48,003 nucleotides of DNA from Ophiosphaerella korrae. Its lineage: Eukaryota > Ascomycota > Dothideomycetes > Pleosporales > Phaeosphaeriaceae. This document shows, one piece after another, positions 1 to 13,700 of this stretch. Location: assembly GCA_028456385.1 (NCBI GenBank), contig JALNQF010000318.1, positions 1 through 48,003 of the forward strand. Direction: 5' to 3'. The position numbers and the translations under genes are program-made. The notes below the pieces were generated by a model. That model worked only from the letters and a program-made list of their open reading frames with translations, was not told the DNA's origin and ran no database searches. Within the stretch, counting starts at the first letter, position 1. The number at the start of each line of letters is the position of its first letter.

Positions 1-1659
1 TTAAGTTAACTAAGTAGAGAGTAGCTCTATTATTAAGTATAGTACTCTTAGAGAGTAGGTAAGTATTAAAATCTAGTGTTAAGTAAGCTCTAGGTGCTAG
101 CTTAATAAGTTTACCTAAGTTAATAAGTATACCTAGGTCGATAAGTACTACGTTTAGCTAGCCTAGGTAAACTAGAGCCTTTAATTTAACTAACTCTAAG
201 CTAGCTTTAACTAGTTCCTATAAGAGACTAGCCTACTTTTAAGTTACTAAGGTTTTAACTACTATAAAGCGTAGCTTATCTAAATAAGCTTATATTTTTA
301 CCTTTCTATTATTGTCTATTTTAAATAGATTACTAGTAAGCGCTACTTATACCTATCTATAATCTTATAGCTTCTAGTAGTAAGCTTAGCTATATAGGTA
401 GTTATATTTTAAGTTAGTACTTAAGCTTAAGCTTAGCTTAGATCCTCTAAACGTTGTAAATACGCTAGCTCCTTAATTAGTAGTTTAGAGCTTATACTCC
501 TATAATAGAGCTAAGTAGATACTACTAATTTGCTCTAGTGTAAGTACCTTTAAGCTAAGGACTAAGCTCTAGATTACTAATTAGCTTATTATCTAAGCCT
601 AGTCTAGAGCTAGCTTTAGCGTTAACGCCTCTAGGAAATCTTATACTACGAGCTTACCTATTACCTCTATAATATTATACGCGATTACACGCTAATATAG
701 GCGTAGCTACTTATTATACTAGAGCTCTAGTAATTAGCGTCCTTAGCGAGCCTTCTATAGATAGGCTTAGTATTAAGCTTAGATAAGATTACTAGTACTA
801 GTATTAGATAGGGCTAGTAGGCTCTTTAGCGTTTAGATAAGCTTTTATAACGTAGCTTTATTATTCGCAAGTAGAGTTATCTTAGCTATTACTAGATAGC
901 TTAGATTAACTATAGCGTTTACCTAGGCGCTTAGAGCTCTAAGGCGTACTATTTATAATACCTAGGTATCTTTTATAGCCTAGTATTTCTCTATTATAAG
1001 CTTATAGGTAGCTACCTCTTCTACTATTACTAGGCTCTTTAGTTTAAGTTAAACTAGTTCGTTAGCGTAGATATTAGGGACGTTATTAGCTTCTAGATTA
1101 ACTAGCTACTAGATACCTAGCTTAAGAGCGTTGTAATAAAGTTATATAAACTATACTAGCTATTATAAGTACTTATTAAGTAGGGTAGTACCTTTATTAA
1201 GTAGAGTAATCTTACTATAAGATATTATAAGTGTTTAAGTAATAGATAAGATAAGATAAGATAGGATAAGAGTATACTAAGCTCGTAATCTCTTACTATA
1301 GTATATAGGATAGAACTATTAAGTAATTTTTAGCGCTAAGCTTATAACTATTACAAGATACAAGCTTAAGAATAAGTAGGAGATAATTATTAATTAAAGA
1401 GCTATCTAAGCTAAGCTACTTATATATAGTAGAGTAGCTCGAATAGCTTATATAGCTTACTTACTACTATAGGCTTACCTAAATCGTATAGAGTAAAGCT
1501 CTAACTTGTAACACTAGCCTATTATCTTTTTTAACTAAAAATAGTTTAACTTTAATATAGTCTAGCTTCTTACTAAGTTAATTAGTCTGTAAGTTCTTTA
1601 TATAAAGATATACTTTATCTTTTTCTTTTAGCTAAAGTATAATTTTTTATTTTTTATTA
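1..1659. other. AT-rich RIP-mutated sequence, unassigned
   Basis: Very AT-rich sequence with almost no CpA or TpG. I could not match it to the copia, gypsy, Fot1 or Tc1 copies elsewhere in the window, and no frame gives a recognisable protein when read through stops. It contains a short GATAA microsatellite at 1,245-1,270. It ends at the ATATA target duplication of copia-1. It is most likely an older degraded repeat, but that rests on composition only. Confidence 0.6.
1245..1270. repeat. (GATAA)n microsatellite
   Basis: About five units of GATAA, the fourth-to-fifth step altered to GATAG. It is a simple repeat inside unassigned AT-rich DNA, with no evidence of function. Confidence 0.7.
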
Positions 1660-1664
1660 ATATA

Positions 1665-1736
1665 TATATTAGATAAGTTATACGATTAGATACTCGATGC
1701 GCGATTAGATACGTAATTACATACGTAATTGCTAAG
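1665..1736 (+). repeat. copia-1 5' LTR, first part
   Basis: First 72 bp of the 5' LTR, matching 21,330 onward. It holds the mutated version of the short GCGATYANATGC tandem array that is intact at 35,481-35,542. It is interrupted by gypsy-1 and continues at 8,744. Confidence 0.88.
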
Positions 1737-2178
1737 TGTTATAACTATAACAAGAAAAAACTAGTTTAAGCTAATTAGCCCTACTATAGATAACAAAAGT
1801 ACGTATAACCTATAAGGTAATAAACTTAATTAGGAAACTAACTACAATATAGATACGTAATAAATTCGCGATTTGCGATCTTAGTAAATATAAAGCACGA
1901 AGCTAAGTACGTAATAAATTCGCGATTTACAATCTTAGTAAATACAAAGTATAAAGCTAGCTAAGAGACCTAGGTATATAATTAGTAGTAATACACATTG
2001 TTAGGATAGTATTAGTAATCTAATCTCTAACCTAGAACGCTAATACTTAACATTATATATACAAATTAACTATTGTTTATAGTTATTACTAATTATAATA
2101 TAAGCTTTTATTATTACTTCCTAATCTACTAATACCTAAAAAGGTTATAAGGAAGTCTACCCTTATATACTTGTTACA
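1737..2178 (+). repeat. gypsy-1 5' LTR (442 bp)
   Basis: Starts TGTTATAACT and ends TTGTTACA. It is the same length as the copy at 8,297. It contains two units of a ~50-bp direct repeat (around 1,855-1,960). The sequence just after it (CCTTACTAATTTAG) is shared by all gypsy copies here and should include the primer-binding site; the tRNA partner was not identified. Confidence 0.9.
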
Positions 2179-2229
2179 CCTTACTAATTTAGTTATTAAG
2201 AGGAGCGAAGCGTAAGTAGCGTATAGTCT

Positions 2230-3600
2230 AGCTAACACAATAGTAAAAAGTTTAACTAAATAAGTAGCTAAGATATATATAAGTAGTTATTTAATAGATA
2301 ATATAGTATAGAAGGCAATTAAAGACTATATAAACAACTTAATCTCTAAAAAGGAAGATATAAAAATAGTAATCAACTTACTAGAAACGTAGAATAAAGA
2401 ACTACAAGACTACTTAAAGTAGAATAAAGTATAAATTAAAGCTATTATTAAAGGCTAGAACTAGATAGAACTAATTACCTAAAGACTAGAAATAAGTACA
2501 ACAAAGAAACTACCTAAGATACTTGTCTTTAGGAAATTTAATAGAATAAAGGAAGAACTAAGACCCTTTATAGTATTAGTATAACTCTAGATAGATATAT
2601 AAGTACTATACTTTAATATAGAAGAGAAGAAGGTAATATATATTAGGATGCACCTTAAGAAAGATATAATAAGATAGTTTAAACCTTACTAGATAGACTA
2701 CACAATATATACCCTAATAATCTAGAAGAATAAAACTAGAGCTATTTTTAGAAGTTATAAATACTTTACTAAACGAATAAAAGTAGTATTTAGAGATATA
2801 GATATTACCTAGTAAGCTAAAAAAAAACTTAAAAGGCTTATATAAAGTAAAAGCGTTCTTATATATATATTATAATTTAAATAACTATTACAAAATATAG
2901 AATAGAATAAATTAGCTCTAATATTACAATTTAAACAAGGATTAAACGAGAAAATCTAATACAAAATAATATATATAGAAAAACCTAAGGCACTAGAAGC
3001 TTTAAAATAATAAGTAATATAAATTAATAACAATCTTTAAGAATAGAAGAAAAATAAGTATAGAAGCTAACTCTAAAACTAGGACGTTAGAGACTCTATA
3101 ATCTTTAATATAAATAAGGATAGGAAGAAAATGAAGAATAAAGACTTTACTTACTTTAACTATAGTAAGAAAAGCTACTACGTAAAAGATTTCTAATTAT
3201 AGAAAAAGAAAGATATAGTATATTATAAATATAGAAAACTAAGATACTTTATAAAGGACTATAAGAGTAAAGACTATAAAAAAGATAAAGAGACCTAGTT
3301 AAAAACAACTAAAGGTAAGAAGGAAGTACTAAAAGTACAAGCTAAGCCTTAAGAGAAAGTAGCTAGGAGTAAAGAAATATAATACGTAATACTCTATTAG
3401 ACCTTTTGTTATAAAGATAACTACTATATATATCTTTTTAGTAAGTAAATAGTAAGATACTTCTTATAAAAGAATAGAGTAGTAGTAATAAAGAAAAGAA
3501 TAAAAGCGTAGCTAGAAGAGATAGTATACGTAATAGACCTACTAATAGAAGACTTAGAAGGGGAAGAACCCTAGAATCTATTAATCTAGGCTAAAGAACT
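2230..3600 (+). pseudogene. gag: gypsy-1 gag remnant
   Basis: Nucleocapsid-type coding region read through TAA/TAG stops. Two CCHC zinc-knuckle units can be seen at about 3,158-3,290. Their cysteine codons are largely changed to TAT/TAC (Tyr), as expected for G-to-A RIP of TGT/TGC. The upstream part is charged and helical-looking, like other gypsy capsids. Limits are approximate and no start codon can be assigned. Confidence 0.75.
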
Positions 3601-4199
3601 AGCACTAGATAAAGAGACTACTATAGCTTCCTTAGAAGAACTATAAGAAAGTAAGAAACAAGTTAGTATAAGAAGTATAAAGTACGCCTAACTAAATATA
3701 TATAGCTATAATAGCTATATAATAATAGATATAAAAGAATAAAATAAAGAATAGAAGTTTGTTTAGAAATACTTACTAGTTATAGGTATAGAGGAAGTGT
3801 ATAAAGACTAGAAAGAACGTAATCTTAAAGAAATAAAGTTTATACTATTTTAAGAATAGATAAAATAATATATAGTTGTAGTAAGAAGAATACTTATATA
3901 AAGAGAATAGTAATCCCTTATAAGAAAAACGTAATAGATTAATAAAGCCTATACACTAAAGATACTAATAGTATATTATATCCTAATAATAAAAATACCT
4001 AGAAAAGACAAATACTAAGAAAGAGATAACAAAATAATAAACCTAAAACACCTAGTACACTTTAAAGTATTATAGATATTATACCTAGATAAGAAATATA
4101 TTATATATAGAAACCCTAAAGTAAATAACTACGTATAGCTTATAAGAAGAAGAGGCTATAACTATATAAAAGTAATTCTAGTAGAAGACATCTAAAGAT

Positions 4200-7100
4200 A
4201 GGAAACAATACTAGACGAAGGTTACGTAGTAGTAAGGCCTAGACTAAAATTATCTAAGAAATGCGTCCTAGGAAGACTATAGTACAAGTGCACGTATAAT
4301 AAATATCTAAAATACAAAGAATACAAGCTTAAAGTAAGGCTATAGCCTTAGAAAGATAGATAATTTACAAAATTACTTAAGTAAGAATAGCTAGAAAGTA
4401 TAAGAGGTCTATATATTACAAAAATAGGTATATACTAAGGAAAAAGAGTATAATTAATAATTAATAGTAGAGCTACAAGGAACTTTATATTAAAAAAGTT
4501 TATAGAAATACAAGGAATATATTACATAATAGAGAAGTACCTTAAACAACTAAGTATAATTAAAGAAAAACTATTCTAAGAACCTATTAGGTTTAAAATA
4601 GTTCCCTCTACGTTAGAATTAGAAGAGATAACAATTAAGAATATAATAATAGATATAATAATAATTAATAACAAATAAGATATAATACTAGGTATACTAT
4701 AGTTATAGATAACTAACCTATATATTAATTAGAGAATAGGAAAAATTAACTACTATAGAATAGATATATTAAAGGCTAATATAAGTACCTATAAAGGAGA
4801 ATTTCCTAAAGAATATAAGAAATAAGAAAAATAGCTTATAGAACCTAAAGATAGTCTTCTAGAATATTAGCTATAAGATTTAGTAATAGACTTAGAGGAA
4901 GACAAGAATATAAGATAGAGCTTAGTTTATAGAAAAATAGAAGAAGAATTAAAAGTTAGAAGTGTATTTATTAAAAATATAATAAGGAAAAGATAGATAT
5001 AAGAATCTAAATCCTTAGTAGTATATAGACTTATATTTATAGATAAAAAGGGAATAAGTAATAAAAGACTCTACGTAGACTTTAAAAAAACTAACGTAAT
5101 TATAAGTAAGAATTAATACCTCTTACTATAAATAGACAAAATACAAGATAGGCTATAAAAAGTAAAGATCTTTATAAAACTAGATATCTAGAACGCCTAC
5201 TACTAGATTAGAATTAAGAAAGGTAATAAATAGAAAATAGCGTTTAGAATATAGTATAGACTATACAAATACTTAGTTATACCTTTTAGTTTAATAAACG
5301 CACTAGTAGCCTTCTAAGAAAGAATTAATATAGTACTAAGAGAGTACTTAGATATATTTATATTCTTAGAAATAGAGGAAGAACGCGTATAATATATGTA
5401 TAAAGTGCTAGAGAAGCTAGCTAAAAATAAATTGTTTCTAAAAATAAGAAAATGTAAATTCTATATAGAGGAAATAGATTTCCTTAGATTTATTATAGAA
5501 CTAGGAAAAATCAAGATTAACTTAGAAAAGATTAAGTTAATTAACAAATAGCTAATACTAAAAAACCTAAAAGAAGTATAATAATTTTATAGACTAGTAA
5601 ACTTCTATAGAAAGTTAATAGTAAGATAGTCTAACAATATAGAACTAATAACTAAACTTATAAAGAAAGATACGCTATTTAAATAGATAAAAGAATATAA
5701 TAAAGCGTTTAATATAATTAAAAGAAAGTTTATAGAAAATCTAGTTATTAGAATATATAACCTAGACCTACTAGCAATAGTAAAAATAGACGCATCTAAC
5801 TTAGTCTACAGAATAGCACTAATACAAGAAGACCTAAAGACTAAATAAGAACACTTAGTTAAATACTTTTCTAAGAAAATAAAGCTAGTAGAGCTTAACT
5901 ACCTAATCTATAACAAAGAAATACTAGTAATCTACAAAGTATTTAAGTAATAGAGAGTATATTTACAAAGAGTAAAATATAAGATAAAGGTCTATATAGA
6001 CTATAAGAATCTTACAAGATTTATAATAAATAAGGACTTGTTATAATACTATTTAAGATAGTAGGAATTCTTATTAATATTTATTTTAGAAATTATATAT
6101 ATAAAAGAGAAAGATAACTAATTTATAGATACTCTTAGTAGAAGACTAGACTTATAAGAAGAAGTAAACGCTACTAGTATAGTTCTAGTATAGAACGAAG
6201 AAGGATACTTAGTCCTAAATATACCTAAAATAGCCGCAACACTTAAAAGGAAGAGTAGCAAGCTAAACAAATAGATTTAGAAAACAACGCAAGAAGTATT
6301 TAAAGAAATAGAGAAACTAGAAATCTAAGAAGGACTTATATAAGCTTATAGAAGAATATATATTCTAAAGAAGATCTAAAGAGAATTTATACAATAATTC
6401 TATAAATTACTAGTATATAGATACTAAGGGATTAACAAAACCCTAGATAGACTACTATAAGAATACTATATCTTAGAAGTAAGATAACTTGTAATAGAAA
6501 TACTACAAGAATATATAGAATACTAGAGGAATAAGTATAGTAGATACGCACTATATAGGAAACTATAACTAGTAGAAGTACTAGAATAACTATAGAGAGT
6601 TATTACAATAGACTTTATTACAAAGTTACCTAAGTTAAAAGACTTAATATTAAGAGTTAAATATAATAGAATCCTAATAATAGTAAATAAACTTATAAAG
6701 TACTTATACTTTAGACTATATAAAGAGAAAAGTAAGATAGAAGCTACTATATACTAGGTCCTAGAAACTATAATTAGTTAATATAGACTACTAGACAAGA
6801 TTATTATAGATAGAGATATAAGATTTATATTAAAACTATAGGGAATAATAACAGCGTAATTAGAAATATAGTACGTAATATCTACTATATACTATCTATA
6901 AATAGATAGACAATTAGAATAAATAAATTAGATAGTAGAATAGTACTTAAGATACTACCTTAACTACAATTAAAATAATTAGGTATAGTTACTACTTATA
7001 GTATAGCTAGTATATAATAGCGTAAAGAATATAGTAATAAGAGTATTACTTTTTTTTATAAACTATAGATTTAACTCTAACGCGTACTAAATACTAAGAA

Positions 7101-7645
7101 CCTAGATATTTTAGTTCCTAAGAGGAGAAAACTTTGCTAATAGACTTAAGAATATATATAATCAATTAAGATAAGATATAGAGTTCTTGTATAATTAGAT
7201 AATAAAATACTACAATAAAAAATACAAAGAAGAACCTTAATTTAGAAAAAGAGAAAAAGTATAGCTAGTTAGAAAAAACGTAAAAAGTAAAAGACTAAGT
7301 TTAAAACTAAATTACGTTAAAATAAGACAATATAAAATTAAGAAAGAAGTTACGCTAGTTATATTTAAACTAAGGCTACTAAACAAGATAAGGATATACC
7401 TAACCTTCTACGTAGCGCTACTTAAGATAGCACTATAAAACGTAGAACTACTAGTATATAAAGTAGATATATATAGAGAATAAGAAGAATAGGAAGTTAA
7501 GAAAATCCTAGTATACTAGTTCTATAATAGTAGGAACTACTACTTAGTAAAATAGATAAGAATAGATAAAAAAAGATAACTATAAGAAGATATATAGGAA
7601 CTAGAAGATAATCTTAACTACTTTAAGAAACTAGAGGAGTTCTAA
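4200..7645 (+). pseudogene. pol: gypsy-1 pol remnant: protease, RT, RNase H, integrase, chromodomain
   Basis: Protease D-S-G-A appears as N-S-R-A near 4,460-4,475. Reverse transcriptase spans about 5,010-5,560, RNase H about 5,760-6,130. The integrase HHCC finger is at about 6,395-6,560 (the ...QRNK... segment is clear), followed by the DDE core to about 7,000. A C-terminal chromodomain lies at about 7,480-7,645. Compared with gypsy-2 and gypsy-4, an in-frame 27-bp stretch coding for the catalytic YLDD box is missing near 5,362. Dozens of stops make it non-coding. Confidence 0.85.
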
Positions 7646-8296
7646 AATTAAAACCCTCTAGAGCGCCTTATAGTAAACTAAGAAAATTAGAACTACTAAT
7701 AATAAATAGAGAGACGTTAGGAACGCCTAATGTAATAGGAGCTAGAGCAGCCTCTATAGCGTCCTTAAGGTCTATCTTAGCCTCTAAGGTACAAGACTAT
7801 TTAGATAATTTAGCGTTATTATAGGCCTTTATCTTACAAAGATACTTAATATAAGAGTAAAGATCTACTAGCTTATAAAGAGTTAGCTTATACTTAGCCT
7901 TAGCCTCTACAAGCTATAATAATAGTATCTCTTAAGCCTAGTTAATAGCTCGCCCTATATAATTTATTAAGAAGAGACTACGTAGAAATTAAATACTTAT
8001 ACTCTACAAGAGAAATACTAGAAGGAGTATACTTATATTAAATTTTAGTAAGAATACACTTACTATAATATTTACTATCTTTTAAAGATATAAGATACGT
8101 AAGCTTTAATTAAGTATAATAGGCGCAAGGAAATATTTTAACCCTATTACAAGTAACAAGTAATAAGAAGAAGTTTATTGTAATTAAAATAAGAAGATAT
8201 AGAGAATAATAAAGAATTAGAAATAAACAAAGAAATAGGACTAATAACCTTAGGCCTAAGGTAGAGAAATAAAGAACTACTTAGAGAGGAGAATAG
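7646..8296 (+). other. gypsy-1 region between pol and 3' LTR, ending in the polypurine tract
   Basis: About 650 bp that recurs with the same layout in gypsy-2 (14,449-15,090, reversed) and gypsy-4 (44,920-45,571), and in part near 31,300-31,776. Read through stops, the sense strand gives a long frame with sequence shared between copies, but no known domain was recognised. It ends in the polypurine tract AGAGAGGAGAATAG at 8,283-8,296. Confidence 0.6.
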
Positions 8297-8738
8297 TGTT
8301 ACAACTATAACAAGAGAAAACTAGTTTAAGCTAATTAGCCCTACTATAGATAACAAAAGCACGTACAACTTATAGGGTAATAAACTTAATTAGGAAACTA
8401 ACTATAATATAGATACGTAATAAATTCGCAATTTATAATCTTAGTAAATATAAAGTATAAAGCTAAGTACGTAATAAATTTATAATTCGCGATCTTAGTA
8501 AATACAAAGTATAAAGCTAGCTAAGAGACCTAGGTATATAATTAGTAGTAATACATATTATTAAGATAGTATTAGCAATCTAATCTCTAACCTAGAACGC
8601 TAATACTTAACATTATACACATAAATTAACTATTATTTATAGTTACTACTAATTACAATATAAGCTTTTATTATTACCTCCTAATCTACTAATACCTAGA
8701 AAGGTTATAAGGAAGTTAACCCTTATATACTTATTACA
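8297..8738 (+). repeat. gypsy-1 3' LTR (442 bp)
   Basis: Same length and layout as the 5' LTR. It ends TTATTACA directly before target duplication CTAAG. The two LTRs differ mainly by C/T and G/A changes, consistent with independent RIP of each copy. Confidence 0.9.
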
Positions 8739-8743
8739 CTAAG

Positions 8744-9146
8744 CTACTAACTCTACTATAGCTAAAGGATTATAGCCTAAACTTTTATAAACAAAGGAAT
8801 TAAACAAAGAATCTTATATACAAAGAGATAGACTATATTAGTATAACTAATATAATAAAGAAACTAGCACCTTAATAGAAGGGGTGTTAAGGATCTAGCT
8901 TACTACTATCTTTAGAGACCTAGCTAAGACTACTGTATTGTAGATATATAGATAGAGCGTAGGGCTAGAGTTTAGAAAAAAAAAATTAATCTACTTAGTT
9001 TATACCTAGTACTATTAAGTTATAGGTAATTAATCTAAAAAAGGGCTTTTCTAAAAGCCTTAGTATCCCTCTCTAATAAGGCCCTTATATAGCTATTACA
9101 AAAAAGCCTTTTTATTAAACTACTATAACTTCTTTTAAATCTAATA
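8744..9146 (+). repeat. copia-1 5' LTR, second part
   Basis: Continues the LTR broken at 1,736 and matches 21,403-21,805 almost base for base. It carries a hairpin (AAGGGCTTTT-CT-AAAAGCCTT at 9,041-9,061) that is present in all three copia LTRs here and may relate to transcript 3'-end formation (inference). It ends in a form of TAACA, followed by the element's internal sequence. Confidence 0.88.
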
Positions 9147-9540
9147 ATTTAGAGTCTTACTACCTTAATTAAGTTAAGTAAACTAGCACCTACCTAAACC
9201 TAACTACTTTAGCTTAAGTATTAACTTAAGTATTAACTTAAGTATTAAGCTAAGTATTAAGCTAAGTACTATATACGCATTAGCAAAAAGTACTAATCTC
9301 TTACTCTCTAGTAGCCTTCTAGTAACTCTTAATTAAGCTAAGTAACAAATAGAGTACTATATCTAGCGTTAATTACGCGTACTTAAAAAAGTATAAATCT
9401 CTTACTCTCTTGTAGTTTAAAGCTACACTAAAATAGCTAGTATTACCTAACGCGATCTAACTATAACGTTAAGAACTAATATAGACTATACTACGTAGCT
9501 AACTTAGCTATAGTTAAGATACGTTATATATAAAATCTAG
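9147..9540 (+). other. copia-1 5' untranslated leader with tandem array
   Basis: Non-coding leader. At about 9,212-9,265 it holds an array of 11-12-bp units of the type AGTATTAAGCTA / AGTATTAACTTA. The same array is found in copia-2 (36,133-36,173) and, reversed, at 30,698-30,760. Otherwise nothing recognised. Confidence 0.7.
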
Positions 9541-10700
9541 GATTAAATTAACCTAGCCTCTACTATAGAGCTTATAAACACACTAGAGCTTGTTAATCCT
9601 CTAGTACTTGCTAATTACACTCTAGCTAGTAATATTAAAGAACTAATACGTTAGTCTAAACTCTTAGTAGTAGGCCTTAAAGTATTTAAAGAGGATCTTA
9701 AGTACTATAAGACTCTCTCTAAGTAATACTAAATTAATTAATACATATATAATAAGGAATAGACAAGTCTATAGTATATTATAGTCTTTATCTAATTATT
9801 AGTCTTACCTTATCTACTATATATATACTACTTACTAAATTAATTAATAAGATAATAGCTTACTAACCTAAAACAAATAGTTAGGATTAATAAGTAGATA
9901 GAAAGAGAGCGTACTTATAAGCGCTATATTAGTTCGCTTAAACTAATAAGGAATACTTTAAACTAGAATACTTAGATAGCTAAGTATAACTAAGCTACTA
10001 TAGACGCTAAAACTTATTAAGTTATAGAAGTCTTAAATCTTAAAGTAGTAACTAAAGATTTCTTCTTAGCTATAAATAAGGCTACGCCTATATAGTTAAT
10101 TAATTTTTAAGACTATAGTTACTTTAATAAGTATATAACCTAGAAAGAAATAATAAAACGCTTCTAAGAGTATATAATAATAGTATATCCTCTAAAAGAG
10201 AGGAAAGCTACTTTTATAGTAAATAGTACCTTATTATACCTTACTAATAGTAGTAAATCTACCTAAAGCAAGACTAGGGACGCCTCTTTTATAGAAAGCG
10301 TATATTACCTAAAGAAACCTTAAAGACTAGAGTATAATACTAGTTAACCTACTTAAAAAAAGTTAAGTTTAAAGAGAAAAGCCTATAAACGCAGTAACTA
10401 TACTTGTAGAAAGAAATCTAGAGAGACTACTACTATAGAGGGATTACTATACCCTACTTATAGTAAATACTATTCTCTAAAAGAATACTATTATATCTAT
10501 CTAGACAAAGTACTAGAGAATTAGCGCCTAAACAAGATTATACAAAGACTCGTTAATTGTAAACGTAAGAATAATACTACGTTATAGAGGCTAATTAGAG
10601 GATAGTCTAAACCCTAGATAAAGAAATTACTAACTCTAGGTTTTATAGAAGAAGATAATTAACTAGAAGGCTAGTAAATATTAGAGATTAAAAGTATCTT
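9540..10700 (+). pseudogene. gag: copia-1 gag remnant
   Basis: Gag-like region preceding the protease. Around 10,450-10,540 a zinc-knuckle-like segment can be read as PTxxKYxSLKExYYIY..DKAPE, which is typical of fungal Ty1/copia Gag. Its cysteines have been altered to Tyr-type codons by G-to-A changes. Many stops; no start can be assigned. Confidence 0.7.
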
Positions 10701-13700
10701 TACTATAATAAGCCTTAATAGCTATCTACTCTAAAACTCCTTTATCTTAGACTCTAGCTTAACTTGCTATATTATAAACAATCTTACTTAGGTATCTAAC
10801 TACTACCTACCTATACTAGATAATTATATATAGGCAGGCAAGTCTAAAATATAAGTAAAAGGATATAGATTAATTATAATTACGCTAATAAACTAATTAA
10901 GAGAAAGAAAGCTAACTCTATATAATATAGCTATATGCCTAGATATTTTATATAACCTAGTCTCCTTCTAACTACTTTAGTAGAAAGGAATATAGTAGAA
11001 CACTTAATCTAAACTAACGACTCTAAATAAGCCTAATAGACAAACAATTAGAGAGCTTACTAAGATTTATAGTTAATAGGTACTAGAGTATTATCTACTA
11101 TATAATCTATAGTACTAAGTAGTATACTATACTTATAAGCCTTAAACTACAAGAGTACTAGTACTACTATAGTATAAGAGACTTAGCTATCCTAGTCTAG
11201 CTATAATTAAATATCTTGTCTAGTAAGCTTAAGAGGTACGTATAAAAAGAGTATCTATAGTCTAGTATAATATATATAGTAAAGCTAAGATAAAGTAGTA
11301 AGTTAGTTGTATACTAAGAATTAGTTATAAAGGACTAAGAAAAAGACTCTCTATTAACTTCTATTTATATAAAGTATAAAGCGTTACTAAGGAGAAAAGC
11401 TAGATACTTATTATAGATAAGTATTTAAAGTTACAATAAGACTTCTACTTTACTAATAACTAGCTAGCTAAATTAATTATTAAGGCGCTATTAAACCTAA
11501 TCTACTTCTTAAAGAATTAGTATAGTACCTTAGTTAAAGTAGTTAAAGCTAATAATAAGATTACAACAATAAAACTAGAGGTCTAGCGCTAGTTAAACTT
11601 ATAAGGTATTACTATTAAACCTTTAGCTCTAGATACTTAAGCCTAAAATAGAGGAGCTAAGCGCGCTAGAGGAATTAATAAAGAAAAGTTATATACTATA
11701 TAACTTAACGTAAACTTACTATAAGAACTTTAGCCTAAAATTATATAGGCTAGAGTCTACTTATATAATTAAACGCTAAGTTACTTAAATAACTAGAAGA
11801 CAATATACAAAGTATTCTTTATAAAAGTAGCTAAGAACTAAGGAATTATAGTATTACTAAGAAAGCTAAGCCTAGCTTACCTAAAAGTATATAGTTACAA
11901 GGCCTTTACAATAACTAATAATACGTATTGTAGTAAATTAAGGCTACAACAACTTAATCTAAAACCTTAGATTAGTTACCTAGTAGGATACTAGTTATTA
12001 AATATCTACTAGATCTAGGTACTATCTATAGCTAAGGTAATAAGTATATAAGATATAATCTTTAATAAGTAAACAATCTTTAATAGTAAAATAGAGGATC
12101 TAATAGATAATCTTATATATTAAATACTTAAAGAAATTGTAACGTATATTAGAACAATTAAACTCCTAGTACTATTACACAAGCTAGAAATAGAGTCTTT
12201 CTATAAAGATAATACTAAATTAGATATATTTATAAATAACAACAAAGTAGATCTACTTAGCTACTACTATAGAAGGAAGATTGTAGACTACTATCTAACT
12301 CCTCTACTATCTCTACTTCTAGTAGCACTACTAGCTAGTTTAATAACTAGAGATTAACTAGAGCTAATAGTACACAATAACTATAGCTTATCTAAAACTA
12401 TACTATAGGTAGTAGCTTTTATAGCTAGTACCTAAGTAAGTAACTTTAGAAAGTATTAAGAAGAGCTAGTAGATAAAGCTAAGATAAAAAGGATACTTGC
12501 AAGAAGACTAAAGCTTTACTATAATTAACTCCTATTATTACCCTTATACTAAACAAACCTAGATAGCTATCTAATAGGCGAACTATTTAAAGAAGCTAAG
12601 TAAGTCTACCTAACTAGTTACTACTAGATAAGATTATAGACTAAAGTACTAGCTAAACCTATCTAGTGCGCTAGTTAGTAGATACTAGACAATATATAAG
12701 TATATACGTACAAGCTTAATAAACATTATTAATTTATTAAATATAAAGCTTAACTTGTTATATAAAGAGACTAGTAATAAAACATTATAGTATAAGAGAC
12801 TTACGCTATAATACTAGCTAGCTAATCTTTTTAGATACTTATAGCTATTACTACTAAATATAATCTTAAACTAAAATAGTATAACGTAACTAACACTATT
12901 ATTTATATAGTAATAGACTAAGAAATCTATATAAAAATACTAAGAGGATACTAAAAAAAGGGTATAATCCTTAGAGTCTAAAAGGCCCTATATAGTTTCT
13001 AGATCTTACCTCTTCTATAGTAGAGAGAATTTATAGCTATACTTAAAGCTATAAGCTTTTAAATAGTACTACACGAACTATATTATATAGTTAAAGATAG
13101 AATTATTATTTTCTTCTACGTAGATAATATTATTATCGCATATAATAAGTAGAAGACTAAGGAAGTATAGTAAGTAACTAATCTTCTAAAAGAGAAGTAT
13201 ACTATTACTAGAAGAATAGATCTCTAATAGTTTCTTAGTATTAAAGTAATTTAAAATAGAGAGTAATATATAATTTAACTACTATAAGTAGTATATATTA
13301 ACAAGATAAGTTAGCTTATAGATAAGCTATATACCTATTACAATATACTTATAGCTACTACTAAACTTAAGACCTATAATAGTTAGGTAATACTATCTAA
13401 GATTAATAAATACTAACGTAAAATTAGTTTACTTCTATTTACTACTATAACTACTTAGCTAGATATAGCTTTTGCGATATTATAGCTAGCTTAATTTCTT
13501 ATAAACCTAAGCGCTACTTACTATAAGGCTACTAATTAAGTACTTATGTACCTCTCTTATATAAAATTAAGGGCACTCTAGCTAGGTAGTAGTAACTTAT
13601 TATAAGTTACTAGTAATACTTTATTTACTAATAATACTATAGACTAAAATAGCTTATAAGGCTATATAATTAAACTTTTTAATAGGCTTATTATATAAAG

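Larger units (their letters stand above)
1737..8738 (+). mobile_element. gypsy-1: complete Ty3/gypsy chromovirus, RIP-mutated
   Basis: 7,002-bp element with two 442-bp LTRs (TG...CA ends) and a perfect 5-bp target duplication CTAAG at 1,732-1,736 and 8,739-8,743. An uninterrupted version of the target occurs in the copia-1 3' LTR near 21,400, which confirms the insertion point. Reading through stops gives Gag with CCHC knuckles, protease, RT, RNase H, integrase and a C-terminal chromodomain, the order of chromoviruses. It inserted in the 5' LTR of copia-1, in the same orientation. Confidence 0.93.
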
